Shown here: positions 45,185-56,559 of the stretch, piece after piece | How positions within the stretch are numbered: position 1 is the first letter of the stretch | Layout of the letters: every line of letters starts with the position of its first letter | Source: Paraspadella gotoi | Lineage: Eukaryota > Chaetognatha | Length of the DNA stretch: 64,000 nt | NCBI GenBank assembly: GCA_051294375.1 | Contig: CM119264.1 | Location: forward strand, 27,291,340 to 27,355,339 | Reading direction: 5' to 3' | Program-made: the position numbers and the translations under genes | Notes under the pieces: model-generated | Told to the model about the DNA's origin: nothing | Database searches by the model: none | Seen by the model: only the letters and a program-made list of their open reading frames with translations

Positions 45185-48100
45185 TCAGAAAACCGCTAAA
45201 ACCCTTTGATTCGGGCATACGGTGGCATTCATTGACGATATTGGTAAAATTCCAACGCAGCACTGTGTTTTCGGTGGCGTCATCTTGATAGCCTTGATCC
45301 CAACGACGCGGACGTCCACCCAACTGGCCTTTAGGAAGTCGGCCGAAGACACCACGGCGAACTTGGGGTAATGAACGGCGGGCACGAAGACTTCAGTGGG
45401 GGCGGTGACGGCAGAGTTGAGCTCGAACACAAACTTGGTTCTTAGAGTATTTGGATCAAATTCGAAGGATAAGGGAACGCCTGGAATTTAATATAAGATA
45501 ATTTAATATAATTATATAATTAAATTTAAATAATTTTTTTGAATTGTAGATAGCAGACTGTCATATTAATTCTTAAGTGATTATTAATAAATATATATAA
45601 AAATATGCTGATTATATTTAATAATAGTATTAATTAAGAAATATTTTTATGGTAAACAGAATTTTAATAAATATGAATATTATATTTTCTGAATAAAAGT
45701 GAAAAAAGTGTCAAAACTTCATTTTATTAGAAAATAATAATTATTAACATTTATATAAATTAGTAATACATAAAAAATCGAAGTGCATCTTTAGTACATC
45801 TTTTTGCTGCACTAACTTGTCTTTTGGGCTAAAAATAAATTTTGATGTTTAGATAAAATAATTGACTTAATTTAATAAAATGTTAAGGTGTTTAATTAAG
45901 CTTAGCTTATTTTATTTTTTTAGTTTAAATTTCAAATAGTCTTTCTAAAGGGAGGAAACCTTATGTCAAAATAGCCTGTCCAGAGTCGGGGGCAAGATGC
46001 CTAATTACAGTCCTGTGAAAAAAAAAGAGGACACTCTTCAACTCCAAGTTGTGCTCATTTTACGCACATATAGTAGAAAAGTTTTTATTTTTATTTTAAA
46101 CAACGAATTTATTTAACATAAAAAACTGACATGTTTCGGCTTCAATGTAAGCCTTCATCAGAGCAAAAGTAAATTGAATTGTGAAACAAATATTTTCTCA
46201 GAGTTTGAAGTTTAGAGAGAGAGAGAGAGAGAGAAAAAGAGATTAAAGTTTCCAACAAAGAATTGAGACAGTGGTAGACTGAGAATAGGTTAAGGCTCAG
46301 GACAAGTGAGTGAAGGAGAGTGAAAGAGAAACGAAAATTTGATCAGATTGCCAAAGTACAGTGAAATACATTTAGCAATGTAAAGGAAAAATTATCATTG
46401 AAAAAAGTAAACTGTGAATACATTTAGCAATGTAAAGGAAACATTAATATTGAAAAATAGTAAACTTAAAAATAACAATTAACTAAATTAAGTTTTAGAT
46501 AAAATTAATTTCATTAAATTTAAAACCAAGAACAAACTTTGGCCCGCCTGGCTGTAAGGCAAGAAGAGGGCAGCCGGCAGGCTAAAAAATCCACTTTTTA
46601 GTGGGTTTTTTGTTTTTTTAAGCTTTTTTTTTTGGGAGAATTTTTAATGCCAACCCTGTTACCTGCAGTGGCTCGTGGATACGGTCTAATGAAAACCTTC
46701 ACCATGTTTTCGTTCAGTTTCCGCTTGGCAAAGTCACTGTAGAATTCTTTTCCGCCCAGTCCATTGGACCACACTGTCCACGATTGAAGATACTGATCGG
46801 CAGTTTTAAGAGTAAAGTCTACACTTTCCCGGCAAGAATCCTTGTTGGCGTTCAATTGGCAGGCACAAAATTCAGTGAGAAACGTTCCCCCTTGAAGACG
46901 AAAAGGCCTCATTTAGTCCCAAGAACATACCAAGTACATACGATTAATAAAAATTTCCAATACCTCCCAATGCTTTTCTGTCATTTTGTACAGTCTTGAA
47001 GGAATCCGGTCCAACCACTTCGTTGCAGATGGTTCTGTACAAGGGACTCAACGGTTTGTGTTGATCCACTATCGGCCAACAATAGTAATGATAACTCATT
47101 GACGAACGATCCTGGATTTGATACAAAGTTATTTTATATTTATTATAAATGAAAAAAAGAAGAACCAATGAGATTGTCAGCCTACTACCTTATATTCATC
47201 CCCTCCCGGCACGTGGACAAATCCAGTGCCCGTCGATTTTCCCCCCAGCGCGTCTGCCCAAGTGACCGGCTCGTAGAATATAATGGTCTCGTTGTCCGAC
47301 TGCCTGATGCCCTTTTGCACTGCCTCGTAAAAAGGCTGCAGATTTAGGCGTCCCGCGTTGCCGGGCAAGAGAAGGAGCGGGTCCTCGTAGAAATAGCCGG
47401 CGAAGGGCTCGTTGATCAGCTCATAGCCGAGGACGTTGGGGTTCGCGCTGTGAAGTGAAAATCATTTTGAAATGTTTGTTTTGATTGATTAATTGACTGA
47501 TTATTTAATTATTGATTAATTAATTGACTAATTGATGAATTAACTGATTAATTATTTGATTAATTCATACATCTTGCATTTACATTTAATATAAAAGAAG
47601 CATAATCATTAGTGAAACAGGTTTTTTGTTTTTTCCATTTAAACTCATTTCCACTCAAACAATTCCATCGAAACTTGATTTCCAGCTTTCCTACCCACCT
47701 ACAAAATTTCAGGTCAATCGCCCCAACCACTCATGAGCAATTGGTGTTCAAATAGTGAAATATATTTTTTTGTTTCTTCCATTTAAACTCATTTCCACTC
47801 AGACGATTCCTTCGAAACTTCATATCCAGCTCAATCACACACTTCCCTACCCACACACAAAATTTCATTCCAATCCATCCATCCAATCACGAGTAATTGG
47901 TGTTTTTTGCTAAGGTGGGACGGACAGACGGACGGACGGACATCGTTTTTTTTTCATAATTTAACATAATTCGATGTTCTGACATGATATAAGTGACAAG
48001 ATGCCCGACAAAATTGAGGGGGCGGACCGACGGACCGACAAAGTGAATTATAGAGTCGGGATCTGCTAAAAGCAGATCCGACTAAAAATTTATGAATATG

Positions 48101-50530
48101 AATTAGTGTTGTGAAATTATGAAAAAGTAATTTTGTTCAAAAGTGAAGTCGACCATGGATGGCATTAGGGTTACGATAACCGTTAACAGTTAACGGTTAT
48201 TAACGGTTAAAAATAATTTTAACCTAACCGTTAATATATTTATTTTAATTTATTATTTATTTTTATATTTATTTTAACGGTTAAATTCGGTTATTTTTTG
48301 GTATAAAATCTTTGATTTTTTAAAAGAAAAATATTTTTTTCTTGTCCTCTCTTATTCTCCCCTCCTTTTCTCACCATATTTTTTCACCTCTCTCTCTTTT
48401 CCATTTTTTTTCTTCCCTTCCAGTGTTTTTTCTTTTTCTTATTTATTTTCTCCCAATTTTTAAAGTTTTTCCTTACAATTAATTTTATGCATTTATATTA
48501 AAGAATATATTGAAATATAATATATATGCACATGCAAATAGTTAATAATAATAATAATATATCCTATTTTGTTATTTTTTGTTTCACTCTTTAAAACAAA
48601 CAAAGAAGCAAATGAAATAAAACTAAAATGAATGAAAAAATTATTAAAAACAAATAAAATAAATGTAATAAAAAAAATTAATAATAAAAGGAACTAATCT
48701 TAAAATGGCTAACTAAAACTATCCTTCAATCATGATATATTTTTTAATAAAACTGAAAAAATATTTAATAATCAATAAATCTTTGGATCAATCGATCAAT
48801 CAAACATTCAATCAAAAAATTAATATTCATAATTTATATTTATGGTTATGGCTTATGAAAAAATAAAAACAGAAAACAAGCGTTCAAGAAACTAATAACT
48901 AGAAAAATAATGAAGACATATAATGTAAGAAAAACAGAGAGACAAAGAAAAAACAAAGCATAGAATTAGAATTACATTGTGGTTTTTCTTTCTTTGTCCT
49001 TTTATATATTTTTATTATGCTATGAGGCAAAAGAAAAAGTTTTGTAAGTAAGATTATCACGATGCATTATCTGATTAGCTAAATTATCATAGGTAGATTC
49101 AAACTAATTTTTAATTTACTAACTAAAATGTGTACCTATCTATCTGAAATAAAAGATAAAACAGATTCAGGTGCAAGAGTTAAAGATAAAATACCATTAA
49201 ATACTTTAGTTTGATTTAAATAATAATATTTTAAAGTTAAATTATAAAATTAACCGATTTTAACGGTTAACCGTTAAAAATATTAGTTTTAACGGTTAAG
49301 CGAAATTTCTCAAAAATTAACGGTTATCGGAACCCTAGATGGCATGGATCCCATGGGAATAAGTGGAGGGAATATCACAAAGGATAACGGATGATTTTTG
49401 ATGTACTGACCGGTACATCTTAGCCAGAGTGCTCCAATAGTTTACAAAATAGTCCCTGGCTTTAGCCGGTTCGGCGTTGTGGTACAGTTGTTGGAAGTGA
49501 TAAGAAACATCTTCGGCCAAGTATCGCAGGGGCCAAGGATTCAGCGGTCTTTTAAGTGGCGAAGGAAACTTTGCCTTGTGACTGAGTGAAATATTAATAA
49601 CTTTTTTTATTTGTTAATTAATAAATACGCTTTTGTACTAATATTGGGCCTTACTCCATCTTAGCGAGCAACCAATGAGGGATAGCGTCGTAAGAGTCAA
49701 ATTCGCTGGAGAGGCCGTCCTGATGAAAGTCGAGTATTGAAAGAATGCCTCTCTTCCCTAAACCGGCGAGGATGCGATCTTGAATCTTCGCGTACGTTTG
49801 ATTCCATCGCCCCTCCGAAGGTTCGTATCCGGACCTTGAAAGATCCAAGTAATATTTCTCAAAGTTCAGACCTTAGCGTATTTCATGTAATTGATACAAC
49901 CCACCACATCGCGCCCAATCGCATGGCGGTGAATCCAGACTCCTTTAAGAAATCGAGGTGCTTCTCGTCGAGCAACTCCGCGATGTACCATGGCTTCTCC
50001 TTTCGGATGGCGTTGAGGCCGCGAAAGATTCGCGTTCTTCCGGCGCCGTCGATGAACCAACCGTCTTCATTAACTCGAATTTTCGACGCCGACAGTGACG
50101 CCGATGCAGCCAGCGCCGCCAAAATAGTCAATCGGAGGAACTGAAGCGGGTTGAGGTTGTGGCATTGAATCGTTAAGAAAAATCAAATGAAAAGCGTTTC
50201 TTCCGTAACTGACAAAACCCATCCATTCCATGAATGACGAGTCTGTACAACATCTGTAACTTTAGATTTTAGCACGAGGTAGCGAATGTGCCTTTTGAAG
50301 AGCTTTTACAATAATAGGATAGGGCTGGTGATCTTTGACAATGAATTTTTCGCGGGCACCTTACTAATATATGCATTTCATTCACCTTGCCACTACTTCT
50401 TATAGAGACATTCTTACCATTTTACTGACTCTCACTCTATTTTTCGCGATTGGTACAAAACCTTTTTAACTTCAACATATTTGTTTGCTGTCTGTAGTGT
50501 TACAAGAATACATTAAATAAAACTCACCAT
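45185..50530 (-). CDS. Endoglycoceramidase-like glycoside hydrolase family 5 enzyme
   Basis: Probable secreted glycosphingolipid glycanase of the EGCase group. Exons in gene order: 50530-50528, 50140-49905, 49834-49655, 49581-49411, 47447-47189, 47111-46964, 46890-46663, 45480-45185 (506 residues). The first coding exon contributes only the ATG, directly before a GTGAGT donor; exon 2 then supplies a signal peptide (FLRLTILAALAASASLSAS). GH5 landmarks are FRGLNAIRKEKPWY, MRLGAMW, ILSILDFHQDGLS, the acid/base in VLGYELINEPFAGYFYEDPL and the nucleophile in GGTFLTEFCAC. A C-terminal beta-rich domain follows. EGCases are known from bacteria and scattered invertebrates such as cnidarians. The 2 kb intron 4 contains a hAT-like element; intron 7 contains a half foldback element. 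Confidence 0.88.
46115..46400. repeat. Half foldback element (one arm)
   Basis: Resembles one arm of palindromes 1 and 2: a hammerhead-like motif, TTGTGAAACAAATATTTTC, a GA tract, TTTCCAACAAAGAATTGAGA and GACAGTGGTAGACTGAGAAT in the same order. No matching reverse arm is present nearby. Two short direct repeats (TACATTTAGCAATGTAAAGG) follow. It lies in intron 7 of the endoglycoceramidase gene. Confidence 0.6.
46121..46175 (-). ncRNA. Hammerhead-ribozyme-like motif e
   Basis: Minus strand: CTGATGA (46155-46161), perfect 5-bp stem II GGCTT/AAGCC, GAAAC (46133-46137), then ATGTC (46128-46132) giving a GUC triplet. The core is intact. The stem I strands pair only weakly (CT with AG next to the core), so activity is doubtful. 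It is at the end of the half foldback element. Confidence 0.55.
47630..48070 (-). repeat. Dispersed repeat E, copy 2, with a 5' tandem duplication
   Basis: About 47870-48065 is the reverse complement of the type at 23040-23270 (GGACAGACGGACGGACGGAC, CATAATTCGATGTTCTGACA). A related block of about 115 nt occurs twice (TTCCATTTAAACTCATTTCC at 47633 and 47778). It ends with a short inverted pair, GTCGGGATCTGCT and AGCAGATCCGAC. Confidence 0.6.
48166..49337. mobile_element. hAT-like non-autonomous element
   Basis: 1172 nt with inverted ends TAGGGTTACGATAACCG and TAGGGTTCCGATAACCG (reverse complement of the right end), flanked by a perfect 8-bp duplication GATGGCAT (48158-48165 and 49338-49345). 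Both ends carry several copies of TAACGGTTA in either direction, as subterminal transposase-binding motifs often do. The interior is AT-rich and non-coding. It inserted in intron 4 of the endoglycoceramidase gene, 66 nt from the exon-4 boundary on its right. Confidence 0.85.
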
Positions 50531-51461
50531 TTTGAAGCACTCAAATATTTGAGAGTTTCTTTGTTGTTGTATTTCTTTTATTGAGTAATTAACATAATTT
50601 TTCTTTTCTTTCGTTGGCAGGAAACTAGTCTACCAGTTCCGCCTAAGACGAACCAGTTTGAAAGAATATTTTCGAGTTTTTTTTTATGCAAATTTCCCTG
50701 ATTTTACGGACGGATTTCATTTAAAATAGTCCATAAATCTTATCACAGAAGCTAAGGATTTTTTTCCTTCCAATCAAGGGAAGGACTTGAGTCACGCGAC
50801 CATGATGTCGCGCGGAGCAACGGGTTCGCCGCCCCCGCCGCCTCCGCCGCCTCCGATCCCCAGAACCCAGTCGCCCGCATCGCGACTCGCGACTCCCCGC
50901 TTTGCGCTTTTGTTTATTTCTTGTTTCTCATTTCCGCCGACGATGACAGCGAAAGCGCCCTCCTTTTCCTCTTTATCTCGTCTCCTGGGAGGCGCTTTGA
51001 ATTATCAAAGGCTTTGAAGGATTTTCGGGATGTCGGTGAAAGGCTCTGCCGACGTTTCCGGCAAAGGTCGAGTATCTTGGAAGTCTCGAGAGATGGCGGG
51101 AGCGGAGAGGGTTGTGTCTCTCCTAAAATCGACTGCTTTTTCGTCGTCTGAAGCATGTCTACTGTCCAGCCGATAACTGGGGATGATGTGTGGACGCGCA
51201 ATTTCGTCATTTCTATATTGTTAATGCCATAAAAGCTCATCTCTTGAGTTTTTACACTTATTTAACTAACGGATCACGCGTTTCCACATTTATAATCTTG
51301 TATGTTCTCAACTGATCTTTAATATTGTTCGGTTTCGCTTATTACAGTGAACTCTATCCCCGGGGGAATTGTTACATTCAATTTATACAATTTAGAGTTG
51401 ACGACGAAGCTTGAGGCGCTCCCGATGTCCAGGTCTCGTTCGCCGGGGAGCCACGCCCACG
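50531..51461. other. Divergent intergenic region EGCase-MMS22L
   Basis: 931 nt between the endoglycoceramidase (-) and MMS22L (+) start codons. A GC-rich part (50800-50910) encodes a proline run in one frame (GSPPPPPPPPPIPR), but no splice partner or family is apparent. The rest is AT-rich. It probably holds two promoters and 5' UTRs. Confidence 0.4.
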
Positions 51462-54400
51462 ATGGACTTTTCCGACGACGACGACGTCATCGCCGACATC
51501 GACTTCGACGCCATCGAACGCCGGAACGACGAAGCGGCGTTGGAAGGGAGCGCCGCCAAGAGGAGGCGGGTCGACGATGCCGATCTTTCGACGACGTCAT
51601 GGAATCCGACTCTCGACGAGAATGCATCGCCTCCCGCGCAAGATACCAACCAAAGACGATCACCTCAGACAGTAGAGGCCAATCACAAGTGTCTCACCCG
51701 GTCTCTCTCACCATCTCTGCCACACTCTATGATTATCTCACGATGTTCTTCCCTTCCCAACTATTCCCTCCCCTCGGACCTTTTTCCCCTCCATCGCCTC
51801 GACCCCCAGCCCCCCTTGGAGTCGGACAGCGAAGCGGCGCTATTCGGACTCCTCATTTCCTCCGCGACGGCGTTGACGGAACATCGGCTCCGTTTCTTCG
51901 CTCGTTTCTTCCTCTGGCTCCCGTCGTTGTTCCGTGCGCCTGGAATCGCCGATGACGCCGTCGAGAATCCCCATCGAAGGTCCAAGTCGCCGTGGGACCC
52001 AAGGATGAGAACGTTGTCAGAGCGCGCCGGTGTCGTTCTGGAAGGCCTCGACTTTGTGTCGGCGTCTTTGCGAAGACTCTTGACGGAAGATGGCGCCACC
52101 CACTCTGCCACCGACGCCGCTTCTAACGATTGGTCGGAATCCGCCGTCCGCGATCTCCTCAATTTTAGCCGACGACTTCTGCTGACGATGCGATTAAGAG
52201 TCCGACCATTCCTCGGCCGAGACGACAGCAGGTTAGGTGGGTAGTCGGAAGTGAAGAGGCGATTCCTTTGGAGTCCTCCGTCGAACCCTCCTTTGCTTTT
52301 TTACCTCCAGTCGCCCTTCGAGGACGGAGCATTCCATCTTCCTCCTCCATCTCCACTTCCTCATCCTCTGGCGTCTCCTCGACATCGTCTCAATTCTTTC
52401 AGCCAAATACCGACGCTTCGGCCCGGGATTCGATCTGCTCGATGAGAGGCACGAGTTGGCGCTCAGGTGACGAGATGTTTATTTATTCATGTGTCATTCA
52501 TTTGTTATTAAATATCTGACGGCCTCATTCCAGGGATCAATACCTCTATGTTCTGATCGCGGATTCCCTTTTCCTCGTCGGGGAAACGAGCTCTTCATCC
52601 TCTTCCTCCTCTTGGCCATGTTCCTGCTTTGCGAGCCTTTGGCGAAGCCTTTCCCTCTCCTCCTCCTCTTTGTCGGATTCATCGCTCGGTCTCCGCTCAT
52701 CGACGTCTCTCCTCTCGAAATTCATCGACGCCGTCGTTCGCGACAACAACAACAACAACGACGACGATTTAACCGTCGAGTCAGTCAACCGAGTCTCCGA
52801 CGTCGAATCCGGGCGCCGCCTATCGTCCGCCCAGCGTCTCGTTCTTGCCTGGACGGCGTGGATTCGCGTCGCGGAGTGGAGGACGGAAGCTTCGCCGGGC
52901 GACCCTGACGCCCAGTGCGCCGCCGTCGATCTTATTCGACGAATTCTGAACGAGTCGCCGACCGCCGTCGACTTGGTCGAGCTGCTCGAGTCCGTCCTCC
53001 GACTCGGTCGCCAATGGGGCGAGACTTTTGAGACGCTCTCCGTCCTCTGGGAATTCTTCCATCGCGAGTTCAATTCCGACTTTGGCGGAGGCGACGTCGC
53101 CGCCGACTTTATCGGCGTCGCTCGCGGGATGACGAAGCCGGACTCGCCCTTGGAAGCGCTAGAAAGGGTGCGCCGTGCCTTGCAAATGCAAACGGAAGTT
53201 GTGGGCGCGGTCGACGAAATCCAAGTAGTCGGCGTTCGTCGGCGCAACCCGTTCCTGCTCTTTCTGCGTCTACTTGGCGCGACTCTGGAATCGACAAGGC
53301 AGATGGCGGGAGAAACGGTAGCGCAGAAAAAATGGAAGTCGTTCAAGGTGAGACTGCGGTAAAGGAACCTCGTCGCGTAAATATTTATCTTTTTGGTTGT
53401 GTGTATAAGTGAAAAGTCATATAATAAGAAAATTACTCCGAAAATAATAACCTGGTATGGTTGGTAAATAGGAAGGCTATACAAAAGAACAACTTAATTT
53501 TTGGTGCATTCTCTTTTCTCAGGGAAAAATCTACACCAAGTTTCACCCTCGTCGCGTGAAAGAGTTGAACTTGGCGGGATTCGAAAACCTCGTCGATCTC
53601 TTCGTCGCTCTCATCGTCGTCGACGGTGGGGACGGCGCCGAGTACGCCAAGCGCTTCGTGGAGACGGTCAAACCGGTCGTTGATTCGTTGGACGCGGAGA
53701 AGATGGAGATCGTTGTTCGTGGACAGGTTGGTTTAAAGTCGGTTTAAGATTTTCTTTAACTGGTTTTTTTGTAAACTTAATTATTCTTCTTAAATTTAGA
53801 TGGCGTTGCTTCTCTGGCGACGCCCTGACGTTTTTTATGCTACCTCTCCTTCTTCCCTCGCTTGGAAACAAGAGCTCGTCGCTTCACTTTCAACGACGAT
53901 GGACAACCGTTGTCGCGAATACGCCTGCGGCTTTAACCGCTCATCCCCCTCCAACGCCAAACTCACCAACTCGTTCGATGCAAAAAAGCGTTCCGCCTGG
54001 CGGACAATTCGAAACTTCTGCCGATGGACTGGAGAATCATTGGGTGAGAGGTCGCTGGAGGGTCACGTGGCTCGTCGTTTACTTTGTCCCGCCCTGCTTC
54101 GTCTCCTCGGAGAAAAAGCGACTCCGCATGAAACTTCAACCGTTTTGGAGGCTTACTCCGCTGGCGTCGACAATCTCGTGGCCGAGTTAAAGGCTCAGGT
54201 GAATTAGGAGGGAGATTCCAACTAAGAAAAAATTGTTTTGTCTTTTATTAAAAACAATATTATGGTGCGACACCAACAAAAAACTAACCAAATCATGAAC
54301 AATTTATTGCATTGTGCCTCTGACTTTGAAACGATCAAATTTAATTCCATTATCCCAGGTAACCACGACTCGTCCTCCATCTGACCCCCTCTCCGACCTC

Positions 54401-56336
54401 GCATGGCGAGAACTCTGTCCCCGCCTCCTTAAATGGGCCGTGGCAGGCGTCTCGCCTGACTTGAGCGGGTCCACGTCTCGCCTTTCCATGAGCCTCGCCT
54501 GCTTGGCCCGAGTCTCTCCCCCTTCGTCCCCGGTCGTCGTCGCTGAGGCTGGAATTGAACTCAGAGTCCAAAACTCTAACGATCTCGTCCAATTCTTCGT
54601 CGGGGACAAGCGGACGAGCCTCTCCTTGGTAGCCGCCTTCTGGACGCGGCTCGAAGAAGTCGACGAGGGTTTGCTGGGGATCGAGTGCTCGGCGGGGAAG
54701 ATGAGGGATGCTTTGATGTCTGCTTGGTAAGGTGGATGTGAGAAGTGTCTATTGAATGGAAATAATCCTCACCTTTCACCTCCCCGAATAAAAGGTTTCG
54801 CTTCGCCGTGGTGACGCCGCCTCTCTCTCCCTCCTCCTCCGACCTCAAACGTCTGACCCGCATACTCTTCGCCCGCCACGAGTTGGTCCGCCTCATCTGC
54901 AGCGACTCCGCCTCAAACCTGGAATTCTTCACCGCCTCCTCATTCCTCGCCGCCGTCGGAGGCTCTTTTCACCCCGAGGCCGCGTCGGTCCTCGTTTCTT
55001 TGGCTAGGGAGTTTGTTCAGTGGACCGTGACCTTGTTGAAGGGTGAGAGCTTGGTTTTGCGTAATTTCAAATGCTCCAAAAACGGATTTGTTATATAATT
55101 GCATCATCTCTCAGGTCACGATCCCTCGACCATCTCCCTCGTCTACAAAGCCGCTCACCTCTTTCTCGTCCACTGCGGCGCGGCCCTCTTCAATCAGTCC
55201 GACCCCCACTGCCTTTTCGTCGGCGTCGTCAACCGATTCCTTCTCCCCCGCTCCTTCCTCGCCGGCAACGCCCCTCTCCTCCTCCAGCCCGTCCGCGATC
55301 ATCTCCCCCTGTTCCTCTCCGCCATAGGGGCTCAGTTGGCACGGGCAGGAGGGGGTGCCAAGTTTCTCGAGAATAAGGTTCACGCGATGATGAAAGCATG
55401 AGCTTTGTGAATTCCATCCATTTTGATGCTTAAATTAAATGCTTGAATTTAGTTTTGGCTTGTCCAGAGCTGCCCAGGACGTGCCCTATTTTTTCACAGC
55501 TTTAATTAACATTTCGTCTTCCACAGGTCAAAGAGATCGTCTTTTGGCATCTCCATAAACTTCACGACGAAGCCAAAGGCATCGACGCGCATCCCCTGCT
55601 GACGGCGTTGTTCACGACAACAACGGCCCCTCGATCTTCCCTCGACAGAATCGAAGAGCTTATCGTTGCCCACATCTCGAAAACGTGGTTTTCGAAGAAC
55701 AATTCCGATCTCTTCGAAAGGTTGGCTCCGCCCGTATCTCCTCTGCTCCCTCTTTCCTTCTTCCTTCGTTTACTCCGGCGACACCGCGCCGCCGTCGTGG
55801 ATCCCCCCACTCCCACCGGCGCCGCTTCAGTCCGCCGTTTCGTACGAGTCTCGCTAGGGGCGTTGCCGGGTCTCCTCGACGCGCACTTTCAGCGTCTCAC
55901 GTCGGCGGAAGAAGCTCTCGTGGGAGAAGCGATCGAAACGATCGTGCGGGCGACGAGAGACTCCGGGTTTTGTCGTGCGGTGGATCGCGATGTGAGTGAG
56001 TTGAGGCGAGGTCATCTTTTCTATAACTTATTCCGTCTCCCCTTAATCTATATGCAGATCTTCGCCGCCGACGTGGCATCTATCCTCACCGCCTTCGTCT
56101 CCGGCCCCAAATTCGGCAACAGCAACCACGCCGCCTTGCGGGCTTTGGAAAGAGTCACTGGCGCCGGTCCGGAACTGGGCGGCGCTGTAGTGGCGTGCGT
56201 GGCCCGGCGCGTCGAGGCGGTGGAGCGAGCGCGCGGCGTCGGGCTCGATCCCGCGATGCGACGACGGGTGGCGGCGTGGGCGGAGAAATTGGGCGCGGCT
56301 GGTCGGGAGGAGGCAAAGAGATTGAGGACGTTTTAG
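51462..56336 (+). CDS. MMS22L: MMS22-like DNA repair protein
   Basis: Partner of TONSL in repair of stalled replication forks and homologous recombination. Exons: 51462-52231, 52257-52466, 52534-53347, 53523-53726, 53800-54198, 54359-54726, 54795-55042, 55115-55377, 55527-55991, 56058-56336 (1339 residues; human about 1240). The diagnostic stretch is FKGKIYTKFHPRRVKELNLA, aligning with the human KGRIYSKFHQKRMEEL region, followed by MALLLWRRPDVFYATS. Other helical parts follow the family in order (FLLHLHFLILWRLLDI near human LLHLHLDIHWLVLEIL). The N-terminus is acidic (MDFSDDDDVIADIDF). The 52231/52257 junction needs either a 25-nt intron with GT and AG ends or a frameshift; all other junctions are regular. 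Confidence 0.88.
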
Positions 56337-56559
56337 TGAGATTTCCACGAAGAGTCGTTTTTACGGTTTCGCGTTCCGGGAAACTCTTACCTCTAAATTC
56401 TCTTACACTTTCGTGCCCTTATATTTTGTTACCGTTTATTATTTTTTCGAGACTTATCGCTCACTTTTTAACGTTAAACTCGATATGTGACAGTTTTATA
56501 ATTTCATATATCGTTCACTACTTTACAACCTCAACAGCTTTTTCCTAATTTTAATAATA

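Noticed and set aside
50787-51017. Proline-rich frame upstream of MMS22L
   Set aside because: Needs a non-ATG start for its full length, has no family match and no in-phase link to MMS22L exon 1, which has its own ATG.
52546-53484. 312-residue open frame on the minus strand over MMS22L exon 3
   Set aside because: Antisense to a conserved exon, rich in Ser/Arg/Thr with no domain; long antisense frames are common opposite exons with this codon bias.
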